Below, piece by piece: positions 46,990-55,648 of a stretch of 64,000 bases of DNA. Where the stretch lies: positions 372,001-436,000 of the forward strand of contig NZ_JAKUMM010000003.1 in the NCBI RefSeq assembly GCF_022601735.1, written 5' to 3'. The notes below the pieces were generated by a model, which saw only the letters and a list, made by a program, of their open reading frames with translations, was not told the DNA's origin and did not search any database. The number at the start of each line of letters is the position of its first letter. Position 1 is the first letter of the stretch. The translations under genes and the position numbers were made by a program. The DNA comes from Atopomonas sediminilitoris (lineage in GTDB: Bacteria > Pseudomonadota > Gammaproteobacteria > Pseudomonadales > Pseudomonadaceae).

Positions 46990-48360
46990 TTAACGAGTAC
47001 CGCGACGACGCAGAGCAGACGGCTTGAAGTAAGAATCGTCTGGCACCGCTTGGCTAAAGTCGATGGTGGAAGATTCTTCGTTATCCAAGTTTTGTACGTG
47101 GTAACGACGAGCTTGCAAGTCGTGGAACACATCCAGAGCAGTCCAAGTAGTGGGCAGCTCATAGAAGTTCTTCATGTAAGCCAGCGATACACGCCACAGC
47201 TCACCACGACCATCGTACTGGTCTACCACAGCAGCGCCCCAGCTATCCTCGTCGAGGAACAGGTTACGCTTGGAGTAGATGTGACGGGCGCCCTTCTTCA
47301 GAGTGCCTTCCACTTCCCATACGCGGTGCAGTTCGTAACGGGTGTGCTGCGGGTTCAGGTGACCCACTTGCAGCAGATCGTCGTACTTCACGCTAGGGCT
47401 AGATACGCGGTAGTTGTTGTAAGGAATGTAGATTTCCTTCTTGCCTACCAGTTTCCAGTCGTAGCGATCAGGTGCGCCGTTGTACATATCGGTGTCATCG
47501 GCGGTACGCAGGCCATCGGCTGCTGCGATGGGGGTGTCATACGCCAAGTTAGGCGCGCGACGCACGCGACGTTGACCAGAGTTATAGCCCCACGCTTGGC
47601 GCGGATCTTTCACTTGGTCGAGCATTTCGTGAACCAGTACTGCACCACCGGCCAAGCGCGCAGGCGTTTTGGTGAAGGACAGGTAGTAGAACAACAGGTT
47701 GTTCAGGTCTGCGTAGCTGCCGTTCTTGTTGTAATAACGGAACAGCGCTTCTTGCTGCGACGTCACCAAACTGTACGAGCCATTACGCTGCACAGCCACT
47801 TCTGAGGCGCGGCGCACAATGTAAGTACCGCGGTAACGCGTGATGTGGTTCCACAGGGCTTCTACACCGTTTTGCGGGATAGCAAACGGGATGCCGCCGT
47901 AGGCATCAGAGAAACCGTTACCGCCGTCCAACAACTTAGCGCTGGTGGCGTTCTTGATGGTGTTGTCGTACACCCACTGCGGCGCGGAGCCGGAGCGGCG
48001 TGACTCATACACAGGCATCTGGAAGGTTTGCGGATAAGCATTGAACAAGGCGATCTGACCGGCGGTCAAGTTAGCTTTGTACTGATCCAGATTGGCTTTG
48101 GTGATGGTGAACAGCGGCTTGTCAGCGGCGAACGGGTCCGGATGGTGCTGGCCCGAACCTTTGTAGCCAGCAGGCGCCTGGGTCAGACCACCAGTCCACG
48201 CAGGGATAGTGCCTGCCGCGTTGCCGGCTTTTTCAGCGCCGAACGGGGTCAGGGTATCGCCCAGCTTGGCGGCTTCCTGCGCCGACACTGCAGCCAGAGC
48301 ACCCGAGGACGCTAGGGTCAGCGCGATAGCAGCGCTGATCAGGGAGCGTTTCTTCAACAT
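46990..48360 (-). CDS. DUF1329 periplasmic protein
   Basis: 456 aa. A clear signal peptide (about 1-24, ending ALA) and the DUF1329 family pattern (starts VSAQEAAKLGDTLTPFGAEKAGN). DUF1329 is related in fold to lipoprotein/lipid carriers of the LolA/LolB type, so a periplasmic lipid-shuttle role is plausible. The start at 48360 has GGAG 8 nt upstream; the longer frame to 48384 is not supported. It follows DUF1302 by 62 nt, across a hairpin, in the same operon. Confidence 0.88.
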   Translation of the reverse strand: MLKKRSLISAAIALTLASSGALAAVSAQEAAKLGDTLTPFGAEKAGNAAGTIPAWTGGLTQAPAGYKGSGQHHPDPFAADKPLFTITKANLDQYKANLTAGQIALFNAYPQTFQMPVYESRRSGSAPQWVYDNTIKNATSAKLLDGGNGFSDAYGGIPFAIPQNGVEALWNHITRYRGTYIVRRASEVAVQRNGSYSLVTSQQEALFRYYNKNGSYADLNNLLFYYLSFTKTPARLAGGAVLVHEMLDQVKDPRQAWGYNSGQRRVRRAPNLAYDTPIAAADGLRTADDTDMYNGAPDRYDWKLVGKKEIYIPYNNYRVSSPSVKYDDLLQVGHLNPQHTRYELHRVWEVEGTLKKGARHIYSKRNLFLDEDSWGAAVVDQYDGRGELWRVSLAYMKNFYELPTTWTALDVFHDLQARRYHVQNLDNEESSTIDFSQAVPDDSYFKPSALRRRGTR

Positions 48361-48386
48361 GTAATCGTCTCCGTGAGGATGCATGC

Positions 48387-48410
48387 GCCGAGCGCCACCC
48401 GGCGCTCGGC
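48387..48410. other. intercistronic 10-bp hairpin between DUF1302 and DUF1329
   Basis: GCCGAGCGCC-ACCC-GGCGCTCGGC is a perfect 10-bp stem with a 4-nt loop. On the gene (minus) strand it is preceded by A5 but not followed by U, so it should not terminate the operon; it may stabilise or process mRNA. On the plus strand T5 follows it, so it can stop antisense transcripts. Confidence 0.75.
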
Positions 48411-48422
48411 TTTTTATGGTTA

Positions 48423-50405
48423 TTAGAAGGAGTACTTAACGTTCAGACCGATGTTGTCGCGATCACGACTGGCGTTGTTTTGACCACCACCGAAAAACTC
48501 TGTGTAAGCCAATTCGGCTTCGAGGGCGTTCAGGTAGCTAGCACGCATACCCAAGGTGTAAGCCTCGCGACCTTCGATGAAATTGCCGGTCTGGTGCGAG
48601 TTACCTTCGAAGTCGTTCTTGTAAACAGCGAACGGAGACAGGTTTACGCCCGCGTAGACGTCGTTCCAAGTACCGTTAACCAGCAAGGTGTAGCCGTAGG
48701 CGTTCTTGTTGACTTGGTCGTCACGGTCGTAGCCAGAACGATAGGCACCGTTCGGACGACCTGCGTAGTAGCGAGTCGAACCATCGTTGGCGGTGTACTG
48801 CAGACTGTCGCCACGCAAGTGCTCAGAAGCCAACTCGGCAACACCGAAGAAGGAATCGAAGCTCATTACCGGACCGAAGTTGTGAATAGCGCCAAGGGAG
48901 CTATTGAATGCCTCTACACGTGTGTAGTTGCTGACCGAGTCGTTAAGGGTAATGCTATTGCCAGCAATTTGAATCGGACCATAAAGACCGAAACCTGCCA
49001 GTGCGGCATTGGTATTAACCAGCTTGGCTGCTTGCGCAGTCAAATCACCCAACAAATCGTTGGTAGCGGAGATACCAACGGGCAAGTTAGGACGGTAAGC
49101 CAACTCACCAAACACCGAAGTATCACCAACAGTGGTATTAAAGCTCATACCGTACATACGGATATCTTCGGCAAATTCGCGCTTAGCTTGCATATGCCCG
49201 AGAGCATCAACCGTTGCCAAGCCGCCAGCATTCGCCAAGCCTGTAGCATTTACACCACCCAGAACTGACGCAGCAACTGCCAAATCCACGCCTTGATAAC
49301 CATTAAGATCTGCATAGATCGATGGTTCTTTTGAGTGGTAATTCACAAAGTAGGCACCAAACTCCGTAGAGTTAAGCTCTTCAGCGATATAACGGAAAGC
49401 AAAACCAAACTGGCCATCATCTTTAGCATTCAGGTCAGACGTAACATCTGCAACTTTGATTGTAGTGTTATCTGAATAAACAAAATTAGCACCATCGCCA
49501 TATAAACCTGCCGCTCGCAAAGTTGCATTCTGTGGAGCCAACGGATTGCTCAATGCCGAGTAGGTGGGAATAGCAGCAGCCAAAGAAGTACCCGCATAGT
49601 TGTAGTATGCAGTATTACCACCATCGGCAAACAGGTCGGTTTCAGAGAAAAACGTACCGACTGGGTCAATGGCGGTTTCTTTCCAGTTCCACTGATAGAA
49701 GGCTTCCATCGACAGGTTGTCGGTGAGGCCTAAGTTAAACTGGAAGGCCTCCAGCGGAATCAGCACTTCTTTGATTTCCGCACCCGGCAGGCGGAACTTA
49801 GCCGCATCCACAGGGTTAGTGGTGTTTACACCACCGCGGTAGAAAACACCCTCACCCCAGTTAAACACTTGCTTACCCAAGCGCGCCGACAACGGCATGT
49901 CGAACACATCCCAGTAGCCATACACGTAGGCATCGAGGATTTCGGCGTTGTGGCCTGCCTTATCGCGGGTTTCGCTGGTGAAGCGGTTGTCGTTCGGGTA
50001 GCTCTGGCTCGGCTGAGACGGCGCACCGGGAGCGGTGTAATAGTCACTGCGACTGTCCATAATTTCTGTGTCATAGAACGCCGTACCACGCACAAACGCG
50101 CCGTAGTCACCGTAACGCACTTCGGCATCGGAGGTGATTTTGAATACTTGCGACACTAGACCAGTATCAAAATTGCGATTGCCATCATTGACGTTGATAT
50201 CGTTATTTGAACGATCTTGACCCTGTACACGCCACAGGGTGCCGTAGGAAACGGTGGTATCGATAGAGCCAGTGACTTCGTCATCGGCAAAGCTGAATTC
50301 AACGGCTTGGGCCTGAGCGGCGACCATCAGCGGCAGGAGGCCTGCCAGCGCGTAGCCGGCCTTGGCCGGGGCGAAGCGCAGTGGTGAGCGAGCGAAGATT
50401 TCCAT
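48423..50405 (-). CDS. DUF1302 outer-membrane protein
   Basis: 660 aa. A signal peptide (ending AQAQAVEF, about residue 34) is followed by a beta-rich sequence with alternating aromatic strands, ending in KYSF, a typical barrel C-terminus. DUF1302 proteins are predicted outer-membrane barrels, widely conserved beside DUF1329 in pseudomonads and of unknown function. The start at 50405 is chosen because the signal peptide begins there. It is the first gene of its operon, behind a sigma-54-type promoter. Confidence 0.88.
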   Translation of the reverse strand: MEIFARSPLRFAPAKAGYALAGLLPLMVAAQAQAVEFSFADDEVTGSIDTTVSYGTLWRVQGQDRSNNDINVNDGNRNFDTGLVSQVFKITSDAEVRYGDYGAFVRGTAFYDTEIMDSRSDYYTAPGAPSQPSQSYPNDNRFTSETRDKAGHNAEILDAYVYGYWDVFDMPLSARLGKQVFNWGEGVFYRGGVNTTNPVDAAKFRLPGAEIKEVLIPLEAFQFNLGLTDNLSMEAFYQWNWKETAIDPVGTFFSETDLFADGGNTAYYNYAGTSLAAAIPTYSALSNPLAPQNATLRAAGLYGDGANFVYSDNTTIKVADVTSDLNAKDDGQFGFAFRYIAEELNSTEFGAYFVNYHSKEPSIYADLNGYQGVDLAVAASVLGGVNATGLANAGGLATVDALGHMQAKREFAEDIRMYGMSFNTTVGDTSVFGELAYRPNLPVGISATNDLLGDLTAQAAKLVNTNAALAGFGLYGPIQIAGNSITLNDSVSNYTRVEAFNSSLGAIHNFGPVMSFDSFFGVAELASEHLRGDSLQYTANDGSTRYYAGRPNGAYRSGYDRDDQVNKNAYGYTLLVNGTWNDVYAGVNLSPFAVYKNDFEGNSHQTGNFIEGREAYTLGMRASYLNALEAELAYTEFFGGGQNNASRDRDNIGLNVKYSF

Positions 50406-50540
50406 TGCGTCATTAACTCCGTGGATTGATCTGAATAAGTCAGGCACTGGGCCCAAGAAAATGTCTCTTGACTGTGAGCAGTCTTGTTATTGCGTCCACG
50501 CGCTCTACGGCGCGCTTTCAGCAGGACGGTCAGATAGAAA

Positions 50541-50555
50541 GCAATTTCAGTGCCA
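50541..50555 (-). promoter_or_regulatory. sigma-54 (-24/-12) promoter of DUF1302
   Basis: On the minus strand TGGCAC (50550-50555), 5 nt, then TTGC (50541-50544), followed by TTT: a near-exact match to TGGCACG-N4-TTGC. A start of transcription near 50529 would leave a leader of about 125 nt. It implies control by RpoN and an enhancer-binding protein. Confidence 0.75.
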
Positions 50556-50746
50556 GCACCAAAAAACCGAAGCGCATTCGCCAGCCACCCAGCGCAAGCA
50601 CAGTAGCGTCACTTTGTGACCGATGATTCTTTTTCGTTTTCGCGTTTTTTTTGAAACATTTGTTTAAAAAGTTTCTAGCCGCGCCAGAGCAGCCCTTGAC
50701 AGCTTGGCTCGCCACCGAAACAGCAAAAAACCATACTGACAGGTAC

Positions 50747-50781
50747 AAAAAAGCCCTGAGCGTATAAATAGCCCAGGGCTT
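50747..50781 (-). terminator. terminator downstream of pepN
   Basis: An 8-bp stem AAGCCCTG/CAGGGCTT with a 15-nt loop and a U-run (six A on the plus strand at 50747-50752). It lies about 165 nt after the pepN stop, reading on the minus strand. Confidence 0.7.
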
Positions 50782-50790
50782 ATCACCAAA

Positions 50791-50830
50791 GGTAACAACA
50801 TGTGTTACCGCAGAAGGCTTGCGTAACACA
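50791..50830. promoter_or_regulatory. GTAACA dyads, possible enhancer site
   Basis: GGTAACA-N5-TGTTACC (50791-50809) and TGTGTTAC-N14-GTAACACA (50801-50830) share half sites. They lie about 240-290 nt upstream of the sigma-54 element, a distance compatible with binding of an enhancer-binding protein. They could instead be alternative stems in the pepN 3' end. Confidence 0.5.
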
Positions 50831-50944
50831 TTGTTTTTCCACCACCTGCTATGACGCGCCGCCACTTGGCGAGTCACTCAGCCTTTGTAGTTAACCTACA
50901 AAACCGTGCATCTCATCGGGAGACACTGAGTTAACCAGCACCTG

Positions 50945-53602
50945 TTAGCTGGCGAGGCTTTTGCTGACCACCTCATACACATCGGCTGACAGCTCGCCGC
51001 TGGCAACAATGCGCTCCAGCTCGTTGCGCATTTGCGCTTGGCGGTCGGGCGCGTACTTGCGCCAACGGGTGAGCGGTGTGAGCAAGCGTGAGGCGATTTG
51101 CGGGTTGAGTGCATTTAGGGTGATGACTTGATCAGCCAAGAAGCGGTAACCAGCGCCGTCTTCGGCATGAAACTGCACGGCATTTTGCGCACAGAACACA
51201 CCAACCAAGGCCCGCACTTTGTTGGGGTTTTTCAGGCTAAACGCGGGGTGCTGCATCAGCGCTTGCACCTGCGCCAAGGTGCCGGGACAGCTGCTGCCCG
51301 CTTGCACACTGAACCACTGATCCATCACCAGGGCATCATCCGCGTAGGCGGCGGCGAAGCTGGCTAAGGCCTGCTGTTTTTCTGCCACAAACGGTGAGTT
51401 AACCAAGCAAGCCAGCGCCTGCAAACGCTCGGTCATGTTATTGGCTTGCTCAAATTGAGCCACGCACGCACTGCGAACATCACCGTGCTCGCTGAGCATT
51501 AAGTAGGCCAGCAGCTTGCCTTGCAGGCTGCGGCCGGCAATTTGCTCGGCACTGGCGGCGTACGCCTGCTCGCTATGCACTGCGCGCAAGGCTTGGTAAC
51601 GCTGCCACATAGGCTGATGCAGTGCCTGCGCCAGCGACTGACGCAAAAACTCGCGCGCCTGATGAATAGCGTGCACATCCGCGACGTCGGCCAGCTCAGC
51701 CAACAAGGCTTCGCTGGGCAAGGTGAGCATTTCTGCCAGCATGGCGGCATCGAGTGACGTATCGGCCAGCAAGCCGGCGAACACTTCGGCCAGTTGCACA
51801 TCGCCGCGCAGTTCGCGACCGGCCTGAACATCAGCAATTAACTGATTGAGGATTTCTAACTGCAGTTGCTGACCGGCTTCCCAGCGATTAAAGCCGTCGC
51901 TGTCGTAACGCATAAGCGCCAGCAGTTGCTCACGCGAGTAGTCGTAGCGCAGTTTGACCGGCGCCGAGAAGCTGCGCAGCAACGAAGGTAACGGCTCGTT
52001 CGCGATACCGACAAAGGTGAACTGCTGTTCGGCTTCGGTCACGGCCAGTACGCGCTCGCAGCCTTGCGCGTTGTCTTCTTCTTTTAACTGCAGCGGCAAA
52101 TGGCTGCCGTCAGCGGCCAGCAGCGCTAACTCGACCGGAATCACGAACGGCAGTTTGTCGCTCTGACCGGGGGTGGCCGGGCAGCTTTGCTGGAATGTCA
52201 GGGTGTATTCGCCGGCGGCTTTGTCAAAGTAGCTGCTGACCGTCAAGCGCGGCGTGCCGGCCTGACTGTACCAACGCTTGAATTGGCCTAGATCGGTCCC
52301 GCTGGCGTCTTGCATGGCTTGCACAAAGTCATCGCAGGTGACGGCTTGGCCGTCGTGACGCGCAAAGTACAGGTCCGAACCCTTACGGAAGTTAGCCTCG
52401 CCCAGCAAGGTGCGCAGCATGCGCACCACTTCGGCACCTTTCTCGTACACGGTTAAGGTGTAGAAGTTGGAGATCTCGATATAGGCATCGGGCCGAATCG
52501 GGTGCGCCATGGGGCCGGCGTCTTCAGCAAACTGGTTGGTGCGCAAGAAGGCTACGTCTTCGATACGCTTGACCGTGCGCGAGTTCATGTCGGCACTGAA
52601 CTCGGCATCACGAAATACGGTAAAGCCTTCTTTGAGCGACAACTGGAACCAGTCGCGACACGTTACGCGGTTGCCGGACCAGTTGTGGAAGTACTCGTGC
52701 GCCACGACCGCCTCAACCCGCTGGTGCGCGGCATCGGTGGCAGTGTCGGGGCTGGCCAGTACGCAGCTGGAGTTAAAGATATTGAGCCCTTTGTTTTCCA
52801 TCGCGCCCATGTTGAAGTCACTCACGGCGACGATCATGAAGATATCCAGATCGTATTCGCGGCCGTAGACCTCTTCGTCCCAACGCATCGACTTCTTCAA
52901 GCTATCCATGGCGTGCTGCACTTTGCCGAGGTTCTCAGGCTCGACATAAATACGCAGCGCCACGTCACGCCCACTCATGGTGGTGAAGCTGTCTTCCACG
53001 CACCACAGATCACCGGCCACTAAGGCAAACAAATACGCCGGCTTTTTGAACGGGTCTTCCCAGGTTGCCCAGTGCCGCGTGCCCTCTTCGCCTTGCGCCA
53101 GCGGGTTGCCGTTGGACAGCAGCACCGGGAAGCGCTGCTTGTCGGCGCGCACGGTGGTGGTGAAGGCGCTCATCACATCGGGGCGGTCGAGGTAGTAGGT
53201 GATTTTGCGGAAGCCTTCGGCCTCACACTGGGTGCAGAACATCTTGCCGGAGCGGTACAACCCCTCCAACGCGGTGTTGTTTTCGGGGTGGATGCGCACT
53301 TCAGTGTGCACGACAAAATTTGCGCTAAGCGGCTGCAAAATCAGGTGACTGTCGGTCAGCTGATAGGCGTCGGCCGCTAGGGCTTGGCCATCTAAGGTGA
53401 TGCTGACAAGTTCTAGCTGCTGGCCGTCGAGCCGCAACGGCGGCAAGTCGCTGCCTTTGTCGGTGTTGCGCGCAATGGTGAGTTCAGCCCGCACGGTGCT
53501 GTGGTCGTCGTACAGGTCGAAATCAAGCAGCGTGCGCTCGATAAAGTAGTCAGGGGCTTGGTAGTCCTTGAGCTGGACAGCCACGGGCGTTTCAGTGCGC
53601 AT
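50945..53602 (-). CDS. pepN: aminopeptidase N
   Basis: 885 aa M1 zinc aminopeptidase that removes N-terminal residues from peptides in the cytosol. Exopeptidase motif GAMEN (266-270), zinc site HEYFH (His302, Glu303, His306) and Glu325 as third ligand are intact. AAGGAG lies 8 nt before the ATG. It is the last gene of the run that begins with nadK, 42 nt after the DUF2797 gene. Confidence 0.97.
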   Translation of the reverse strand: MRTETPVAVQLKDYQAPDYFIERTLLDFDLYDDHSTVRAELTIARNTDKGSDLPPLRLDGQQLELVSITLDGQALAADAYQLTDSHLILQPLSANFVVHTEVRIHPENNTALEGLYRSGKMFCTQCEAEGFRKITYYLDRPDVMSAFTTTVRADKQRFPVLLSNGNPLAQGEEGTRHWATWEDPFKKPAYLFALVAGDLWCVEDSFTTMSGRDVALRIYVEPENLGKVQHAMDSLKKSMRWDEEVYGREYDLDIFMIVAVSDFNMGAMENKGLNIFNSSCVLASPDTATDAAHQRVEAVVAHEYFHNWSGNRVTCRDWFQLSLKEGFTVFRDAEFSADMNSRTVKRIEDVAFLRTNQFAEDAGPMAHPIRPDAYIEISNFYTLTVYEKGAEVVRMLRTLLGEANFRKGSDLYFARHDGQAVTCDDFVQAMQDASGTDLGQFKRWYSQAGTPRLTVSSYFDKAAGEYTLTFQQSCPATPGQSDKLPFVIPVELALLAADGSHLPLQLKEEDNAQGCERVLAVTEAEQQFTFVGIANEPLPSLLRSFSAPVKLRYDYSREQLLALMRYDSDGFNRWEAGQQLQLEILNQLIADVQAGRELRGDVQLAEVFAGLLADTSLDAAMLAEMLTLPSEALLAELADVADVHAIHQAREFLRQSLAQALHQPMWQRYQALRAVHSEQAYAASAEQIAGRSLQGKLLAYLMLSEHGDVRSACVAQFEQANNMTERLQALACLVNSPFVAEKQQALASFAAAYADDALVMDQWFSVQAGSSCPGTLAQVQALMQHPAFSLKNPNKVRALVGVFCAQNAVQFHAEDGAGYRFLADQVITLNALNPQIASRLLTPLTRWRKYAPDRQAQMRNELERIVASGELSADVYEVVSKSLAS

Positions 53603-53644
53603 GCAACAAACTCCTTGTGCTCGACGCGGGCCGAGCGAATACGG

Positions 53645-54478
53645 TCAAGCGCTAAACGCCACTTGGTAAGCGGTGTATTTGCGCACATTGATCACCCCAC
53701 TATCGAGGATCAAATACTGGCCTTTGATGCCCAGTAAGGTGCCACTGATCTCGGGGGTTTTATCCAAGTCTAGGCTGACCACCTTGGTGGGGTAAGCGCT
53801 AACGGGGTAGTTAATCTCAAGCGGGGCTAGATCTGTCACTGGCTGAATAGCCTGCAAACCAAAGCGCGCTTGCAGCGTGTGGAGCTGATCTTGGCACAAG
53901 GCCAGCAGGCGATCGCGCTCAGCGGGCAAATCCAGTAACGGGGTGTCGCCTTTTAGTAAGGCGCGCCAGTTGGTGCGATCGGTGACATGGGCACGAATGG
54001 CGTCTTCCACTAAGCCTGATTGCTGGCGAGTGCTCACCCGCAACATCGGCAACGCTTGCCGCGCACCTTGATCGAGCCAGCGCGTGGGCATTTGCGTGCC
54101 ACGGGTAATGCCGACCTTAAAGCCGGTGGAGTTGGCCAAGTACACCACGTGCTCGGTCATGCAGAACTGCTCGCCCCAACTGGGCTCGCGGCAGGTGCCG
54201 GCATCGTAGTGACAGCGCTCGGGGCTCATGATGCAGGTGTCGCACTGGGCCAGCTTTTTAAAGCAGGGATAACAATAGCCTTGGCTGAAGCTTTTTTTGG
54301 TCAAGCGGCCGCAATGAGTGCAGTGGATTTGCTGCTGAAAGCTCAAGGCAATCGGCTGACCGAGCAGCGGGTTCAGCGCGATCCGCGCCTCATCAAGACA
54401 TAGCTGATACTGCGCCGCACCGCGCTCATCCAAGGTGACGGCCATTTTGCGCAGCGCACCTTGGGCTTGTGTGGCCAT
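53645..54478 (-). CDS. DUF2797 protein with zinc-binding Cys cluster
   Basis: 277 aa. Several Cys pairs (HCTHCG, YCYPC, QCDTC and a downstream ERC/TCR, about 51-96) should hold zinc, and a GIY-YIG-like segment (HVVYLANSTGFKVGITR, about 109-126) follows. The DUF2797 function is unknown. It overlaps the yeaC stop by 1 nt (TGATG) and precedes pepN. Confidence 0.85.
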   Translation of the reverse strand: MATQAQGALRKMAVTLDERGAAQYQLCLDEARIALNPLLGQPIALSFQQQIHCTHCGRLTKKSFSQGYCYPCFKKLAQCDTCIMSPERCHYDAGTCREPSWGEQFCMTEHVVYLANSTGFKVGITRGTQMPTRWLDQGARQALPMLRVSTRQQSGLVEDAIRAHVTDRTNWRALLKGDTPLLDLPAERDRLLALCQDQLHTLQARFGLQAIQPVTDLAPLEINYPVSAYPTKVVSLDLDKTPEISGTLLGIKGQYLILDSGVINVRKYTAYQVAFSA

Positions 54479-54750
54479 CAGTGCAGGGTATCCGAGCCAA
54501 GAATTTTAATCGGCTCGGCATGCTCGTGCTCATGTTTGCCTTGCGACTTGCACGCTTGCTCCATGTAACCGGTGTGCTGATCTTCCGGCAGGTGGTCTTT
54601 CTCCCAAGCGATCATGGCTTGTAAGCACAGCTCTTTTTGCTCAACGCTGAGCTTGCGCCCATCGGCCCATTTGCCAATTTCTACGGCGGTTTTCAGACTT
54701 TGATAAATCTCAGGCGTGATGCTTTGCAGCAACTCATGAAACGACGACAT
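54478..54750 (-). CDS. yeaC: YeaC family protein (DUF1315)
   Basis: 90 aa, the same length as E. coli YeaC. Helical N-terminus (MSSFHELLQSITPEIYQSLK) and a His-rich tail (KHEHEHAEP). Function unknown. The start is placed at 54750, since the longer frame overlaps the rhomboid gene in another frame without similarity. It is part of the nadK-to-pepN run. Confidence 0.88.
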   Translation of the reverse strand: MSSFHELLQSITPEIYQSLKTAVEIGKWADGRKLSVEQKELCLQAMIAWEKDHLPEDQHTGYMEQACKSQGKHEHEHAEPIKILGSDTLH

Positions 54751-54766
54751 ACGACCTTCTACCTCA

Positions 54767-55648
54767 TTAATGTGACGCCAAACGGCGTTTATCCCACTCA
54801 GCCACAAGCAAGCCCAGCGCGCAGCCAGCCAATAAGCCACCCACATGCGCGGCATTGGCAACGTACAGATCAAACTGCTCCAACACGCCGCTGGCACACA
54901 CCAGCAACCAGCCAAGCATCAAGCCGACCAAGGCTTTAGGTAACGCATAGTGCGCGCACGGCAAGCGCCACTGATACAGCCAACAAAAGCCCAGCAGGCC
55001 ATAGACCACACCCGACAACCCACCAAACAGGGGCGACGCGTTGAACGCATACTGGGCAAGGTTGGCCGCCAGCGCCGTGATCAGCAACAAGAGCCCATAC
55101 AAAAGCCGCCCTTGGCGCAGCTCAATGCGCTGCCCTAGCTCCCACAGCCACAAACTGTTGAACACGATATGCAGCACGCTGAAATGCAGCAGCGCTGGCG
55201 TAACCACGCGCCACCACTGCCCGCTGGCCAAGGTGTCGGCCAAGCTTTGTACCTGCAAATACTCACCGTGCACACTAAAGGCTTGCAGGCTAAGCCAAGC
55301 CACTACCTCTAAGCGCTGGCCAAGCCCGCTGACCAACGCCACCACGCATGACAGCGCCAGCACTGTCGCGCTGAGCCAGCACACGCGCAGGCGCTGCAGC
55401 AATGCCGGCGCTTGTTCACTCGGCGAGTGTGACCCGGGAGCGCTGACTTGCGCTGCTACCGCAGCCCACGCAGCGGGGCCTTGCTGATACAGCTGCTGCA
55501 CGCCTTCGGCAATCGCTGGCGGCACCCACAACACTTGCTCGCCCGACTCTTCAGCCACCCGACACGGCACGCCGGCACGCTGTAATTGGGCGACAAAGAC
55601 GGACAGGTCTTCATCTAGCGGGCAACGCAGGGCGATTACAGGCTTCAC
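54767..55648 (-). CDS. rhomboid-family intramembrane serine protease
   Basis: 293 aa. A soluble N-terminal domain (about 1-75, as in GlpG) precedes six or seven helices. The catalytic dyad is Ser212 in GLSGVVYGL and His268 in NAAHVGG; the HxxxxHxxxN helix (His155, His160, Asn164) is present. It cleaves membrane proteins within the bilayer. It overlaps the phosphatase gene by 4 nt. Confidence 0.92.
   Translation of the reverse strand: MKPVIALRCPLDEDLSVFVAQLQRAGVPCRVAEESGEQVLWVPPAIAEGVQQLYQQGPAAWAAVAAQVSAPGSHSPSEQAPALLQRLRVCWLSATVLALSCVVALVSGLGQRLEVVAWLSLQAFSVHGEYLQVQSLADTLASGQWWRVVTPALLHFSVLHIVFNSLWLWELGQRIELRQGRLLYGLLLLITALAANLAQYAFNASPLFGGLSGVVYGLLGFCWLYQWRLPCAHYALPKALVGLMLGWLLVCASGVLEQFDLYVANAAHVGGLLAGCALGLLVAEWDKRRLASH

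Larger units (their letters stand above)
50406..50944. other. 538-nt intergenic control region
   Basis: Between pepN and DUF1302. It holds, in minus-strand order, a 7-bp stem after pepN (50884-50902), dyads built on GTAACA (50791-50830), the pepN terminator (50747-50781), an AT-rich stretch (50625-50680), a sigma-54-type promoter (50541-50555) and a 5-bp dyad GACTG-tgag-CAGTC (50470-50483). The 115-codon frame at 50530-50877 is not credible. Confidence 0.7.

Noticed and set aside
47050..49268. Long antisense open frames (251 and 262 codons) opposite DUF1329 and DUF1302
   Set aside because: Such frames are common opposite GC-biased genes; the real genes on the other strand have signal peptides and family matches.
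50530..50877. 115-codon open frame on the minus strand upstream of DUF1302
   Set aside because: It overlaps the pepN terminator and the sigma-54 promoter, has a very basic composition and resembles nothing known to me.
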